A stretch of DNA of 64,000 nt from Trinickia mobilis (GCF_017315705.1 NZ_JAFLRF010000010.1:96780-160779); one strand, 5' to 3'; shown: positions 7,667 through 18,115, numbered from the stretch's first letter. The notes: generated by a model not told the origin, from the letters alone. Program-made: numbers and translations.

Positions 7667-8977
7667 TCAGATGAGCCCGTCAAAGGGCATGATGTCGACG
7701 GCTTCGCCTGCGCCGACGTCGGTTTGATCATGTGCCAGCACGATAAAGCAATTCGCTTCGCTCATCGAGCTTAAGACGCCGGAGCTCTGCGAGCGGGTCG
7801 GTGCGACGCGCCAGCGGCCGTCGGCGTCGCGCGTGGCGATGCCGCGCAGGAATTCGGTGCGGCCGGCGCGTTTCCTGAGCGGCTGCGTGCTCGTCGCGGC
7901 GAAAGAGAGCGGCGCTTGCGGCTCGGCGCCCGACATCGCGACGAGCGCCTCGCGCACGATCTGATAGAACGTGACCATGACCGCCACCGGGTTGCCCGGC
8001 AACCCGAAGAAGAGCGCGGGGCGCCCTTCGGCGGGCCGTCCGCCGGACCAGACGCGGCCGAACGCGAGCGGCCGGCCGGGGCGCATCGCCATGCTCCAGA
8101 ACGCGACGTCGCCGAACGTCTGCAGCATTTTCCGCGTGAAGTCGGCCTCGCCGACCGATACGCCACCCGAAGTCAGCACGACATCGGCGCTTTCCGCGGC
8201 CTGACGCAGCGCTGCTTCGAGCGCAGCGGGCTCGTCGCGGACCACGCCGAGATCGAGCGTGTCGACGTTCAGACGCTCGAGCATCGCAAAGAGCGTGTAG
8301 CGGTTGCTGTCGTACACGCAGCCGGCGGGAAGCGGCTCGCCGATCGAGCGCAGTTCGTCGCCGGTGGACAAGAACGCGACGCGCAGACGCCGCCGCACCG
8401 CTACTTCGCCGATTCCAAGCGATGCCAACAGGCCGAGATCCGACGAGCGCAGGATGCGGCCCGCGCGCAAGGCGGACTGTCCTTTCGCGAGGTCTTCGCC
8501 GGCGTGCCGGCAATTGGCGCCGCGCGCCAAGCGCTGCGGATCGAAGCTGATGTTGCCGTTTTCAGCGCGCGTGACGAATTCCTGCGGGACGACCGTATCG
8601 CAACCGGCCGGCATCGCCGCGCCCGTCATGATGCGGACACATTCGCCCGAGGCCGCCGCGTGCTCGAACGGATGCCCGGCGAACGCCTGGCCCGCGACGC
8701 GCAGCGTCAGCGTATCGCCGCCGGAACTCGCGTGACCGGAGAGGGCGGCGCCGTCGAACGCGTAGCCGTCCATTGCGGAGTTGTCGTGTGCAGGAACATC
8801 GATCGGCGAGGCAATGTCCTCGGCCAGCACGCGATTGAGCGCGGCACGCAGCGCGACCCGCTCGACCGTCGCGACCGGCACCGCCCATTGGCGCACGATC
8901 GCCTGCGCGGCGTGAACCGGCATCGCGTTGGGATCGAACTGGGCAATACAACTGGTCAGGTCGTTGAGCGTGGTCAT
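7667..8977 (-). CDS. moeA: Molybdopterin molybdotransferase MoeA
   Basis: Inserts molybdate into adenylated molybdopterin, the last common step of molybdenum cofactor synthesis. The 436 residues are slightly above the E. coli length of 411. The domain order is typical: the linker with NSAMDGYAF, the domain with GEDLAKGQSALRAGRILRSSDLGLLASLG, the MPT-binding motif TSGGVSVGEADFTR, and FFGLPGNPVAVMVTF near the C terminus. It lies 108 nt after mobA and in line with moaA on the minus strand, forming a cofactor operon followed by two unrelated small genes. Confidence 0.95.
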   Translation of the reverse strand: MTTLNDLTSCIAQFDPNAMPVHAAQAIVRQWAVPVATVERVALRAALNRVLAEDIASPIDVPAHDNSAMDGYAFDGAALSGHASSGGDTLTLRVAGQAFAGHPFEHAAASGECVRIMTGAAMPAGCDTVVPQEFVTRAENGNISFDPQRLARGANCRHAGEDLAKGQSALRAGRILRSSDLGLLASLGIGEVAVRRRLRVAFLSTGDELRSIGEPLPAGCVYDSNRYTLFAMLERLNVDTLDLGVVRDEPAALEAALRQAAESADVVLTSGGVSVGEADFTRKMLQTFGDVAFWSMAMRPGRPLAFGRVWSGGRPAEGRPALFFGLPGNPVAVMVTFYQIVREALVAMSGAEPQAPLSFAATSTQPLRKRAGRTEFLRGIATRDADGRWRVAPTRSQSSGVLSSMSEANCFIVLAHDQTDVGAGEAVDIMPFDGLI

Positions 8978-9085
8978 CGGCGGTGAGGCGCGTCCCGGTC
9001 ATGCCATCTGCACGGGCGTGCGTGGCGCTGGCTGGGCGAATCGGATCGGGTGGCGCGCGGAGGAACGTGGCGTCCTGCAAACACT

Positions 9086-9703
9086 TCACGCACGCTCAAG
9101 GTCGGCGAGTTCTTGCAAAGAGTTGACATTGTAAAACGCACGCTCGTCGGCAAAGCCCACTTCGGCTGTCATGTGGCGCGCGTACCACGCGCGAACCTTG
9201 CGCTCGCCGCCATCCAGAAAGGCCGCAAGGTCGTCGGCGAGCGACGTGCGCAGCAGCGCGAACACAGGATGAGCCGATGGCTGGCCGTCGGCGCTGGTGG
9301 TCGTCGCGGTCGCAATATCGGCGAGGTTCGCGTCGAGGGCGGCGGCGAGGCGGTCGGCGAGATCGAGTGCCAGAAAGGGCGAATCGCACGGGGCGCAAAG
9401 CACGAGCTCGGTGCGCGCCGCGCGCAGCCCGGCGAGGATGCCGGCCAGCGGCCCGGGAAAGCCGCTCGATGAATCGCTGATGACAGCCGCGCCGAACGGC
9501 GCGCCGAGTGTCCGGTAACCGTCGAGATGCCGGTTCGCGCTGATAATGAGGGCGCGGGTCTGCGGGGCGATGCGCTTCGCGACGTGCAGCGCGAGCGGCT
9601 CGCCGTGCAGCGTTTGCAATCCCTTGTCGACGCCGCCCATGCGCGCCCCGCGCCCGCCCGCGAGGATGAGGCCGGTGATGCGGCGGTCTGGGATGGGAGC
9701 CAT
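9086..9703 (-). CDS. mobA: Molybdenum cofactor guanylyltransferase MobA
   Basis: Transfers GMP from GTP to Mo-molybdopterin to form the MGD form of the cofactor used by DMSO reductase-family enzymes such as nitrate reductase and formate dehydrogenase. The 205 residues carry the nucleotidyltransferase signature LILAGGRGARMGGVDKGL at the N terminus, with the GTP-binding glycines and the lysine. CAPCDSPFL is the region of the metal-binding aspartate. The start ATG is at 9703, 24 nt after the moaA stop, consistent with a moaA-mobA-moeA transcript. Confidence 0.95.
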   Translation of the reverse strand: MAPIPDRRITGLILAGGRGARMGGVDKGLQTLHGEPLALHVAKRIAPQTRALIISANRHLDGYRTLGAPFGAAVISDSSSGFPGPLAGILAGLRAARTELVLCAPCDSPFLALDLADRLAAALDANLADIATATTTSADGQPSAHPVFALLRTSLADDLAAFLDGGERKVRAWYARHMTAEVGFADERAFYNVNSLQELADLERA

Positions 9704-9727
9704 TGAGCAGCAGTCGCCTGGGTTTGC

Positions 9728-10837
9728 TCAGCCGCCGATATACGACATTTCGACTCGATGCGCGCCCGGCTCTTGCGCTTGGGCCATGGCGCTGCCGCGC
9801 AACTGCGAGTAACGGTCGCCGCGTGCTTGCCAGATATGGGCGACGGCGGACGCGATGTCGGCATCGGAGGCGCCGTTGCGCAAGAGCGCGCGCAGGTCGT
9901 GCCCGGAAGAGGCGAACAGGCACAGGTACAGCTTGCCCTCAGTCGACAGCCGCGCGCGCGTGCAGGTACCGCAAAACGCGCGCGTGACGCTCGAGATGAC
10001 GCCGATTTCGCCGCTGCTGTCCGCGTAGCCCCAGCGCTGCGCGGTTTCGGCCGCGCTGTGCGCCTCGAGCGGCACGAGCGGGAAGTGCTCGGCGACGCGC
10101 GCGACGACCTCGGCCGACGGCAGCACTTCCGCCATGTTCCAGCCATTCGACGTGCCCACGTCCATGTACTCGATAAAGCGCAGCACCACCCCCGAGCCTT
10201 TGAAATGCCGCGCCATCGGCACGATTTCGCTGTCGTTCGTGCCGCGCTTGACGACCATGTTCACCTTGAGCGGCGCGAGCCCTGCCGCTTGTGCCGCCGC
10301 GATGCCTTCGAGCACGTTCGCCGCCGAATAGCCGGCGTCGTTCATGCGCTGGAACAGGGCGTCGTCGAGCGCGTCGAGGCTGACCGTGACGCGAGTGAGG
10401 CCCGCGTCTTTGAGCGCGCGAGCCTTGCGCGCGAGGAGCGAGCCGTTGGTCGTGAGCGTCAGGTCGAGGGAGCGGCCGTCCGGCGTCGTCAGCGCGGCGA
10501 GGCGTTCGATCAGGTGCTCGATGTCCTTGCGCAAGAGCGGCTCGCCGCCCGTCAGGCGGATCTTCTCGACGCCGTGTGCGATGAAAAGCCGCGCCAGTCG
10601 TTCGATTTCCTCGAAGCTCAAGAGCGCGGCGTGCGGCAAGAACGGGTAGTCCTTGTCGAAGACCGCGCGGGGCATGCAGTAGACGCAACGGAAGTTGCAG
10701 CGGTCCGTGACCGAAATGCGCAGATCGCGCAACGGCCGCGCCAGCGTATCGGCGAGCAGGCCGCTCGGCGCCAGTGTGACCGCCGGCGTGGCGGGGATCG
10801 TGCTGAAGTCGGCAACAGGGATGATGCGTCGCTGCAT
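9728..10837 (-). CDS. moaA: GTP 3',8-cyclase MoaA (radical SAM)
   Basis: Catalyses the radical SAM rearrangement of GTP to 3',8-cyclo-GTP, the first step of molybdenum cofactor synthesis. The 369 residues include the N-terminal [4Fe-4S] motif in [12 protein letters not shown] and the SAM-binding [12 protein letters not shown]. The C-terminal second cluster is in [14 protein letters not shown], with a further cysteine in LCLF, and the protein ends in the functional double glycine (YIGG). No clear ribosome binding site precedes the ATG at 10837, so the exact start is somewhat uncertain. It is the first gene of the minus-strand operon. Confidence 0.95.
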   Translation of the reverse strand: MQRRIIPVADFSTIPATPAVTLAPSGLLADTLARPLRDLRISVTDRCNFRCVYCMPRAVFDKDYPFLPHAALLSFEEIERLARLFIAHGVEKIRLTGGEPLLRKDIEHLIERLAALTTPDGRSLDLTLTTNGSLLARKARALKDAGLTRVTVSLDALDDALFQRMNDAGYSAANVLEGIAAAQAAGLAPLKVNMVVKRGTNDSEIVPMARHFKGSGVVLRFIEYMDVGTSNGWNMAEVLPSAEVVARVAEHFPLVPLEAHSAAETAQRWGYADSSGEIGVISSVTRAFCGTCTRARLSTEGKLYLCLFASSGHDLRALLRNGASDADIASAVAHIWQARGDRYSQLRGSAMAQAQEPGAHRVEMSYIGG

Positions 10838-10919
10838 GATGGGTAAGAAGGACGTTAGGTCTTCATTTTAGCGGAAGAGGCGTCGCTCGACCGGCAGCTA
10901 AAGCGCAAACTCGGGTCGA

Positions 10920-10949
10920 CAAAAAAGCCCGCCTCGAAGGGCGGGCTTT
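10920..10949 (-). terminator. Intrinsic terminator of rne
   Basis: A ten-base-pair stem (10924-10933 with 10940-10949, core GCCCGCC/GGCGGGC) around a six-base loop ends in a run of six T on the minus strand. It lies 22 nt after the rne stop and separates rne from moaA. Confidence 0.85.
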
Positions 10950-10970
10950 CGTACGCTGAAAGCGCGACGC

Positions 10971-13900
10971 TTAGTCGTGCTTCATCGTTTCCACTTGCTG
11001 CATCGGCGTGGTGTCCACCGGCGGCAGCGATTTGCGCTCGCGCGGCATGCGGGCCGGTTTCACCGCAAGCGCGGCAGCTTCCTGCGCTGCGCGGAGCTTG
11101 TCGGCGTCGGTGTTGACCCAGACGAGGCCGGCCGATTCGAGCATCGGCTGCAAGTCCGCGGACGACAGTCCGTTCGCGCGCGGCGCCGGAGCGTGTGCGG
11201 CGGCGGCTTGCGGCGCGGGGTGCGTTTCGACCGGGACTGATGCCGGTGCTTCAACCGGCGCGACGTGCGTGACCGGCGCCACCTCGGCGACCGGCTCGGC
11301 CGGTTGAGCGACGCTCACCGGCTGGACCTCTGCTGCAGGTGCCGCGACCCCCGCGGCCATCGCCGGCGCGGGTTCTTCGACCGGTGTTGACGATGCAGCC
11401 GGTACGAAAACCGGAGCGGTGGCTACGGGTTGCTGCGTTTCGACCTGAGATGAGGTAACGACCGGCTCGGCGTGCACGGCAACGGCCGCGACGTCGTGCG
11501 CGGCGGGCGTTGCCGCCGTCTCGACATGCTGCGCGACCGCCTCGGTCAGTTCGGTAGCGACCGGTGCCGGAGTCTCGACGGGCGTGACCACCACTTCGGG
11601 GGCCGCAACGGCCTCGACCGGAGCCGGTGCCGCGGTTTCGTGCGGCGCGGCGACGGGTTCCACGGCATGCGAATGCTCGACAACGATCGCCGGCACTGCG
11701 GCGACCGCGCCTTCGGCTTCGGCGATATCGGCTGCGTGCGTCACGTTCACGCCTTCTTCCTCGCGCTCGCGACGGCCGCCACGGCGGCCACGGCGGCGGC
11801 GGCGGCGCTCCTCGCCATCGCGCGCGGCCATTTCTTGCTCGAACGATCCGCCGTCTTCGCCAGCGCCAGTCGCAGCCGGTGCTGCTGCTTCCGCCGCAAG
11901 CGCTTCGCTGCGTGCGGCTGCGTCGGCGGCGATTTCCTGCTGTGGCTTGCGGCGCTCGCCGCGTTCCACGCGCTCCGGACGCTCGCCACGCTCACGGCGC
12001 TCGCCACGCTCCTGACGCTCGCCGCCGCGCGCCGCGGCTTCCACTTCCTCGCCGCGCTCGGCACGTTCGGTGCGCTCTTGCGTACGGTCGCGGCCCTCGC
12101 GGCTTTCGCGCGGCTCGCGGCCTTCGCGTTGCTGATCGCGTTGATCGCGGCCACCGCGGCCTTCGCGTGGTTCCTTCTGCTCCTCGCGACGCTGCGACGG
12201 CTGGGCCTGACGGCCGCCGATCGCGCTGTCGCCCCGCGCGGCAGCGCCTTCGCGGCCGCCTTGGCCGCCCCGGCGGTTGCGGTTGCGATCGCCGCCGCGT
12301 TCGCCCGTGCGCTCAGCGCGCTCACGCGCCGGACGCACGGACTGCTCGACCACGGGTTCCGGAGCCGGTGCGGCGGGCGCCATTCCGAACAGATTCTTGA
12401 GCCAGCCGATGAAACCGCCGCCAGCATGCGTCACCGGGGCGGGCGCCGGCGTGGCGGCCGCGGCCGGCTTCACGGGTGCGCTCGGCGCCGGCTTTTCGGG
12501 CGTGATGCCTTTGACCGCCGCTTCCTGCTTCGGCTTCACTTCTTCGATGCGCTTGCTGTAGCCCGTTTCCGATTCGAGCTCGCGAGCGGCTTCCTCGGCC
12601 ATCTTCCACGACGCGCGCGGATCGTCGAGGCGCGCATCGTCGTGGCGCAGGCGTTCGAGCTTGTAGTGCGGCGTATCGAGGTGCTTGTTCGGAATCAACA
12701 CGACGTTGACCTTGAAGCGCGACTCGATCTTGTTGATTTCCTGACGCTTTTCGTTGAGCAGGAAGGCGGTCACTTCGACCGGCACTTGGCAATGGATTGC
12801 CGCGGTGTTTTCCTTCATCGCTTCTTCTTGGATGATCCGCAGCACTTGCAGCGCAGACGATTCCGTATCCCGAATGTGGCCGGTGCCGTTGCAGCGCGGG
12901 CAGGTGACGTGGCTGCCTTCGGACAGCGCCGGACGCAGACGCTGGCGCGACAGCTCCATCAGGCCGAAGCGGGAAATCTTGCCCATCTGGACGCGCGCGC
13001 GGTCGTGCTTCAGCGCATCTTTCAGGCGCTGCTCGACTTCGCGCTGGCTCTTGGCCGATTCCATGTCGATGAAGTCGATCACGATCAGGCCGCCGAGGTC
13101 GCGCAGACGCAGCTGGCGGGCGACTTCGTCGGCGGCTTCGAGGTTCGTGCGCGCGGCCGTTTCCTCGATGTCGGCGCCCTTGGTGGCACGCGCCGAGTTC
13201 ACGTCGATCGCGACGAGCGCCTCGGTGTGATCGATCACGATCGCGCCGCCCGACGGCAGCGGCACCGTGCGCGAGTACGCGGTCTCGATCTGGTGCTCGA
13301 TCTGGAAGCGGGAGAAGAGGGGAACGTCGTCGTGGTAGCGCTTGACCTTGTTGACGTTGTCCGGCATCACGATGTCCATGAAGGCGCGTGCCTGGTCATG
13401 GATTTCAGTGGTGTCGATGAGGATTTCGCCGATGTCCGGCTGGAAGTAGTCGCGAATCGCGCGGATGACGAGGCTCGATTCGAGATAGATCAGCATCGGC
13501 TGGCCGGCCGTGCCGCTTTGCGATGCAGCTTCGATCGCGCGCCACAGTTGCATCAGGTAGTTCAGGTCCCACTGCAGCTCCTCGGCGGAACGGCCGATGC
13601 CGGCCGTGCGCGCGATGATGCTCATGCCGTCCGGCAATTGCAGCTGCGACATCGTTTCGCGCAACTCCTGGCGCTCGTCGCCTTCGATCCGGCGCGACAC
13701 GCCGCCGCCGCGCGGGTTGTTCGGCATCAGCACCAGATAGCGCCCGGCGAGCGAGATGAACGTGGTGAGCGCCGCGCCCTTGTTGCCGCGCTCTTCCTTT
13801 TCGACCTGGACGATCAGTTCCTGACCTTCGCGCAGGGCGTCCTGGATGCGCGCGGAGCGCATGTCGACGCCGTCCTTGAAGTACTGTCGGGCGACTTCCT

Positions 13901-14111
13901 TGAACGGCAGGAAGCCGTGGCGGTCTTCGCCGTAGTTGACGAAGCAGGCTTCGAGCGACGGCTCGATGCGAGTGACGATCCCTTTGTAGATATTGCCTTT
14001 GCGTTGTTCGCGGCCGGCAGTCTCGATATCGATGTCGATGAGCTTTTGCCCATCGACGATGGCAACGCGCAGTTCTTCCTGCTGCGTTGCATTGAACAGC
14101 ATGCGTTTCAT
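10971..14111 (-). CDS. rne: Ribonuclease E
   Basis: The main endoribonuclease for mRNA decay and for rRNA and tRNA maturation, and the scaffold of the degradosome. The 1,046-residue protein keeps E. coli numbering in its catalytic half. It has an S1 domain (about 38-120), catalytic D303 in IDVNSAR and D346 in IDFIDME, and the zinc-link cysteines C404/C407 in CPRCNGTG. From about residue 515 it turns into a long disordered region: an Arg/Glu/Gly-rich stretch (about 600-780) like RNA-binding segments, then an Ala/Val/Pro-rich tail. It ends in a more ordered motif with [19 protein letters not shown], possibly a partner-binding site. GGAG lies eight bases before the ATG. A long leader suggests the usual autoregulation through the 5' UTR. 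Confidence 0.95.
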   Translation of the reverse strand: MKRMLFNATQQEELRVAIVDGQKLIDIDIETAGREQRKGNIYKGIVTRIEPSLEACFVNYGEDRHGFLPFKEVARQYFKDGVDMRSARIQDALREGQELIVQVEKEERGNKGAALTTFISLAGRYLVLMPNNPRGGGVSRRIEGDERQELRETMSQLQLPDGMSIIARTAGIGRSAEELQWDLNYLMQLWRAIEAASQSGTAGQPMLIYLESSLVIRAIRDYFQPDIGEILIDTTEIHDQARAFMDIVMPDNVNKVKRYHDDVPLFSRFQIEHQIETAYSRTVPLPSGGAIVIDHTEALVAIDVNSARATKGADIEETAARTNLEAADEVARQLRLRDLGGLIVIDFIDMESAKSQREVEQRLKDALKHDRARVQMGKISRFGLMELSRQRLRPALSEGSHVTCPRCNGTGHIRDTESSALQVLRIIQEEAMKENTAAIHCQVPVEVTAFLLNEKRQEINKIESRFKVNVVLIPNKHLDTPHYKLERLRHDDARLDDPRASWKMAEEAARELESETGYSKRIEEVKPKQEAAVKGITPEKPAPSAPVKPAAAATPAPAPVTHAGGGFIGWLKNLFGMAPAAPAPEPVVEQSVRPARERAERTGERGGDRNRNRRGGQGGREGAAARGDSAIGGRQAQPSQRREEQKEPREGRGGRDQRDQQREGREPRESREGRDRTQERTERAERGEEVEAAARGGERQERGERRERGERPERVERGERRKPQQEIAADAAARSEALAAEAAAPAATGAGEDGGSFEQEMAARDGEERRRRRRGRRGGRREREEEGVNVTHAADIAEAEGAVAAVPAIVVEHSHAVEPVAAPHETAAPAPVEAVAAPEVVVTPVETPAPVATELTEAVAQHVETAATPAAHDVAAVAVHAEPVVTSSQVETQQPVATAPVFVPAASSTPVEEPAPAMAAGVAAPAAEVQPVSVAQPAEPVAEVAPVTHVAPVEAPASVPVETHPAPQAAAAHAPAPRANGLSSADLQPMLESAGLVWVNTDADKLRAAQEAAALAVKPARMPRERKSLPPVDTTPMQQVETMKHD

Positions 14112-14832
14112 TGAACGGCTCCAGAGCGGCTCGATACCGGTCCGTGCCGCGCGGTTGCCAGCCGCGGGCCAGGAGCGGTACGCCGCGTCCTTATTGTGTT
14201 GTCACGAGCACGCTGGAGCAGGAACGATGGCGGGGAGAATTGCCTGAAAGGGCTGGGTCCGAAAAAAGACCGCAGGCCACAAGGGCGCATGCGAACACGG
14301 CTTCAAAAGACGGCGGCGACACGCCGTGCGTTTCGAGTCGTCCAGCGTAAAAAAACGCCGCGACTGGTTTCGCACAATGCTTGCGCGATTGTCGGCCGGG
14401 TTGCGGTTCGCGGCAGTGCCGCGGGACGCCCGATCAACGCTCGATAGCCGCGCAGGGTGTCTCGCTCGTTTTGACGTCGCCAAGTCCCGCGCTCTCTGCG
14501 GGACGACTCTGGGCGCACGCCGTTTTTTCGCAATGGGGGCCTCGTGTTGCTTGATATCGCTTGTTTCCGAGGCTCGCCAGATAAATTCTTTTTTACCAAA
14601 ATTCCGTTACCGTCGGCGCCGACCCTGACCGAACGCGCCTGTGGGCGCCGTCCCTGCCGGATGCAGTTGCCGTGCGTGCAACTTGTTGCTTCTCGTTTTT
14701 AAGGGCGAGCAACCAGCCCTCGGCGCAAGTAAGCAAGTAAAATATCGATTTCTTGCTTGCACCTCGTGCAATCCGCTCGATTTCCGGCCAATGCGCCGTC
14801 TTCCGCAGACTGCTGGGCAAATTATATTCAGA
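14112..14832. promoter_or_regulatory. Divergent rne/rluC leader region of 721 nt
   Basis: This stretch has no convincing gene. It should hold the rne promoter and long 5' UTR (minus strand) and the rluC promoter (plus strand). It is richer in A and T than its flanks, with short A/T runs at 14347-14355, 14522-14529 and 14581-14600. A seven-base inverted repeat, AAGCAAG (14731-14737) and CTTGCTT (14752-14758), flanks an A/T-rich loop containing TAAAAT. That box could serve as the rluC -10. In E. coli the rne 5' UTR is about 360 nt and mediates feedback by RNase E; a similar role here is inference. Confidence 0.55.
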
Positions 14833-15852
14833 ATGAATGAGTTAGGCAAAACATCCCAGAATTCAGTCGCAAGCGACCAAGTCTCGATGATACATATCGA
14901 CGACGGTTCGGCGGGGCAGCGGATCGATAATTTTCTGCTGCGCATTTGTAAAGGTGTGCCGAAAAGCCATATTTACCGCATCTTGCGCAGCGGCGAAGTG
15001 CGCGTCAATAAGGGCCGGGTCGATGCAAAGTACCGGCTCGCATATGGCGACGTCGTGCGCGTGCCGCCGGTGCGCGTCGCCCAGGGTTTCACGGAAGATT
15101 TCGCCGCGCCGGTGCCGGCCGCTCACTTCGATGTCCTGTTCGAGGATGAACACCTGCTCGTGATCGACAAGCCCGCCGGCGTCGCCGTGCACGGCGGCAG
15201 CGGCGTCGCGTTCGGCGTGATCGAGCAGATGCGCGAAGCGCAGCCGCAGGGGAAATTCCTCGAATTGGTGCACCGGCTCGACCGCGAGACGTCGGGCGTC
15301 CTGATGCTCGCCAAGAAGCGTGCGGCGCTCGTCGGCCTGCATGAGCAGATTCGCGACAACAAGATGGACAAGCGCTATTACGCGTGTGTCCACGGCGAAT
15401 GGGCGAGCGACTGGGGCCGCCGGCGCGCGGTCAAGGAACCGCTGCACAAATATTCGACGCCCGACGGCGAGCGGCGCGTGCGCGTGCAGCCCGACGGCCT
15501 GCCGTCGCACACGGTCTTCAATCTGGTCGACCGCTGGGCGGATTACGTGCTGCTCGAAGCGGAACTGAAAACGGGGCGCACGCATCAGATTCGCGTCCAT
15601 TTGGCGCATTTGGGGCTGCCGATCGTCGGCGACGCGAAATATGGCGATTTCGCCCTGAACAAGGCGCTGGCCCGCGCGAATGCGCGGCCGGGCCTCAAGC
15701 GGATGTTCCTGCATGCGCACCGGTTGCGCCTCACGCATCCGATTACCGGCGAGCCGCTGCAATTCGACGCGCCGCTGCCCGCCGAATGCCGGAGCTTTCT
15801 CGACCAACTGACCGAACTGCGCGACCAGAACACGCAGCGCGAAGCGCTTTGA
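14833..15852 (+). CDS. rluC: 23S rRNA pseudouridine synthase RluC
   Basis: Makes pseudouridines in 23S rRNA (positions 955, 2504 and 2580 in E. coli). The 339-residue protein has an N-terminal S4 RNA-binding domain (about residues 25-90, with RIDNFLLRICKGVPKSHIYRILRSGEVRVN). The RluA-type catalytic domain follows, with aspartate 150 in HRLDRETSG and the later KTGRTHQIRVHLAHLGLPIVGD. The ATG at 14833 gives the family length; no strong ribosome binding site is visible. A HAD phosphatase gene follows after 23 nt. Confidence 0.93.
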   Translation: MNELGKTSQNSVASDQVSMIHIDDGSAGQRIDNFLLRICKGVPKSHIYRILRSGEVRVNKGRVDAKYRLAYGDVVRVPPVRVAQGFTEDFAAPVPAAHFDVLFEDEHLLVIDKPAGVAVHGGSGVAFGVIEQMREAQPQGKFLELVHRLDRETSGVLMLAKKRAALVGLHEQIRDNKMDKRYYACVHGEWASDWGRRRAVKEPLHKYSTPDGERRVRVQPDGLPSHTVFNLVDRWADYVLLEAELKTGRTHQIRVHLAHLGLPIVGDAKYGDFALNKALARANARPGLKRMFLHAHRLRLTHPITGEPLQFDAPLPAECRSFLDQLTELRDQNTQREAL

Positions 15853-15875
15853 CACGCATGAGGACCGACAACCGC

Positions 15876-16535
15876 ATGGCTCGACAGCAATTTGACCTGA
15901 TCGTCTTCGACTGGGACGGCACGCTGATGAATTCGACAGCGCACATTACGCGCAGCATTCAGGCGGCGTGCCGCGATCTCGGCTTGCCGGTGCCGGCGGA
16001 CGAGGCGGCGAGCTACGTGATCGGTCTCGGGTTGCGCGACGCGCTGCAAATCGCGGCGCCGACGCTCGATCCGTCCGACTATCCGCGCCTCGTGGAGCGC
16101 TACCGCGTCCACTATCTGGCGAAAGACGAGCACCAGGAGCTGTTTGCCGGCGTGCGCGAAATGCTGCGGGAGTTGCGCGACGTCGGTTATCTGCTGGGCG
16201 TCGCCACCGGCAAGAGCCGCGTCGGCCTGAATCGTGCGCTCGACCAGATGCATTTGACGAGCGTCTTCGACGGCACCCGCTGCGCGGACGAAACGTTTTC
16301 GAAGCCGCATCCGGCCATGCTGCAGGAGCTGACGCGCGAACTGGGGCAGGATCTCGACCGCACGGTGATGATCGGCGATACGACCCACGATCTGCAGATG
16401 GCCACCAACGCGGGCACCGCGAGCGTGGCAGTGACCTACGGCGCCCATCCCGCCGACGCCCTGGCCGCGCTCGAGCCCCGATTCGTCGCCGATAGCGTCG
16501 CCTCGCTCGCCCAGTGGCTGAGGGACTACGCATGA
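15876..16535 (+). CDS. HAD-family hydrolase, phosphoglycolate phosphatase-like
   Basis: A 219-residue HAD subfamily IA phosphatase. Motif I is DWDGT with nucleophile D12 and D14. The helical cap follows, then motif II threonine in VATGKSR, the lysine in FSKPHPAML, and motif IV GDTTHDLQMA. Such enzymes next to rluC are usually labelled phosphoglycolate phosphatase or pyrophosphatase, but substrates cannot be read from sequence. GAGGA lies 12 nt before the ATG at 15876; an in-frame ATG at 15858 would add six residues. Its stop overlaps the Rieske gene start as ATGA. Confidence 0.88.
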   Translation: MARQQFDLIVFDWDGTLMNSTAHITRSIQAACRDLGLPVPADEAASYVIGLGLRDALQIAAPTLDPSDYPRLVERYRVHYLAKDEHQELFAGVREMLRELRDVGYLLGVATGKSRVGLNRALDQMHLTSVFDGTRCADETFSKPHPAMLQELTRELGQDLDRTVMIGDTTHDLQMATNAGTASVAVTYGAHPADALAALEPRFVADSVASLAQWLRDYA

Positions 16536-16924
16536 GCGAGGCGGCGCTCGAACCGGTGCGCGTTTGCGCGTCCGACGAACTCGTCGACGGCGCAATGGGG
16601 GTGCGCATGGCGGCCTCCTATCTCGGCGGTGACGCGGTCGTGTTCTTCGTCCGCTACGACGGCCGCGCCTACGGCTACCTGAACCGCTGCGCGCACGTGC
16701 CGATGGAGCTCGACTGGATGGAAGGCCAGTTCTTCGAATCGTCGGGTTTGTACTTAATGTGCGCCACGCACGGCGCGATCTACGCGCCGGACACCGGGCG
16801 CTGTGTCGGCGGCCCGTGCCGTGGCGGCAGGCTGCGTCCCGTTCAGGTCGACGAGCGGGATACGCCGGAAGGCCGCGCCGTGTTCTGGCTGCCCGACGGC
16901 GACCTGCGTCCGGCCACCCTTTGA
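16532..16924 (+). CDS. Rieske [2Fe-2S] domain protein
   Basis: A 130-residue single-domain Rieske protein. The two cluster-binding boxes are NRCAHVP (Cys-x-His) and CATHGAIY (Cys-x2-His), separated by a short loop, as in ferredoxin components of dioxygenases and NirD-like proteins. There is no signal peptide, so it is cytoplasmic. The start overlaps the HAD gene by four bases, and the S49 peptidase starts 18 nt downstream, so the three form one unit after rluC. The redox partner is unknown. Confidence 0.88.
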   Translation: MSEAALEPVRVCASDELVDGAMGVRMAASYLGGDAVVFFVRYDGRAYGYLNRCAHVPMELDWMEGQFFESSGLYLMCATHGAIYAPDTGRCVGGPCRGGRLRPVQVDERDTPEGRAVFWLPDGDLRPATL

Positions 16925-16942
16925 TTTTCAGATTAACGACCC

Positions 16943-17965
16943 ATGGCCGACAACCTCAATCCCGATTCCAATGAACCTTCCCGCGCCGCTTCTCCGCCTG
17001 AAAACGGCAGTGCACGCGCAAAAGAGCGCGAGCCGAACTGGGAGCGTGCGGCGCTCGAGCGCATTGCGCTTGCCGCAATCAACGAACAGCGCGCGGCGCG
17101 GCGCTGGAAGATATTCTTCCGCTTCGCGTTCCTCGCGGTATTGCTGCTGGTGGTATGGGGGCTGTTCGATTTCTCCGGCGATAAGGTTACGACGAGCGGC
17201 CGGCACACCGCGCTCGTCTCGCTCGACGGCGAGATTTCGTCCGATACCAACGCGAACGCCGAAAACATCGACACCGCGCTCGACAACGCCTTCGACGACG
17301 ATGGCACCATCGGCGTGATCCTGCGCAGCGACAGCCCGGGCGGCAGCCCGGTGCAGGCGGGCATCGTCAACAGCGAGATCCGCCGGCTGCGCGCCAAGTA
17401 TCCGAGCAAGCCGCTCTACGTGGTGGTCGGCGACATGTGCGCCTCGGGCTGTTATTACGTCGCCGCCGCGGCCGACAAGATCTATGTCGACAAGGCGAGC
17501 ATCGTCGGTTCGATCGGCGTTCTGATGGACGGGTTCGGGTTCACGGGGTTGATGGACAAGCTCGGCATCCAGCGGCGCCTGCGCACGTCGGGCGAAAACA
17601 AGGGCTTCTACGACCCGTTCTCGCCCGATACGCCGGCCATGGACACGCACGCGCAAGCGATGCTCGACCAGATTCACCGGCAATTCATCGACGCCGTGCG
17701 CCAAGGGCGCGGCAAGCGTTTGCATGAAACGCCGGAGATTTTTTCGGGACTGTTCTGGACAGGCGAGAAGAGCGTCGATCTGGGTCTCGCCGACGGCTTC
17801 GGCGACACCGACTATGTCGCGCGCGAAGTCATCAAGGCGCCGGACATCGTCGACTACACGGTGAAGGAAAGCATTACCGACCGCGTCGCGCGCAAGTTCG
17901 GCGCTGCAGTGGGCGATGCCGCCATGCACGCGATGATCCTCAGCGGGAAGATGCAATTGCGTTGA
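16943..17965 (+). CDS. sppA: S49-family signal peptide peptidase (SppA/SohB type)
   Basis: A 340-residue membrane-anchored serine protease that degrades leftover signal peptides or membrane fragments. A polar N-terminal tail of about 50 residues leads to one membrane helix (about residues 56-75). The S49 fold follows, with ILRSDSPGGSPVQAG. The likely nucleophile serine is in CASGCYYVAAAADKIY, and the candidate catalytic lysine lies in RTSGENKGFYDPF. The length is that of the short, single-domain form. It ends the rluC-HAD-Rieske-peptidase cluster. Confidence 0.88.
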   Translation: MADNLNPDSNEPSRAASPPENGSARAKEREPNWERAALERIALAAINEQRAARRWKIFFRFAFLAVLLLVVWGLFDFSGDKVTTSGRHTALVSLDGEISSDTNANAENIDTALDNAFDDDGTIGVILRSDSPGGSPVQAGIVNSEIRRLRAKYPSKPLYVVVGDMCASGCYYVAAAADKIYVDKASIVGSIGVLMDGFGFTGLMDKLGIQRRLRTSGENKGFYDPFSPDTPAMDTHAQAMLDQIHRQFIDAVRQGRGKRLHETPEIFSGLFWTGEKSVDLGLADGFGDTDYVAREVIKAPDIVDYTVKESITDRVARKFGAAVGDAAMHAMILSGKMQLR

Positions 17966-17974
17966 TGGGCCGAT

Positions 17975-18071
17975 GCCGGGCCTGGATGACGGCCCGGCTT
18001 GACTTCGCCTCGCTCTGCAGCCCGAGTCGGCCTTTGGGGCTTACGGTTTGCCGCATCCGCCAGGGCGGCAA
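17975..18071. terminator. Two strong hairpins between convergent genes
   Basis: The 150-nt spacer between the S49 gene and the minus-strand methyltransferase holds two perfect stems. GCCGGGCC (17975-17982) pairs with GGCCCGGC (17991-17998), and TTGCCGC (18048-18054) pairs with GCGGCAA (18065-18071). Neither is followed by a full T tract. Their placement suggests transcription ends from both sides. Confidence 0.45.
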
Positions 18072-18115
18072 GCTTCCTCGACGCAAGAGAATCGGTTTGG
18101 CGGTCGCGCGGGCCG

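Noticed and set aside
11472-14114. Open frame of 880 codons antisense to rne
   Set aside because: It lies wholly opposite the well-supported RNase E gene and its translation is repetitive in the way expected of a GC-rich shadow frame. No ribosome binding site or family similarity.
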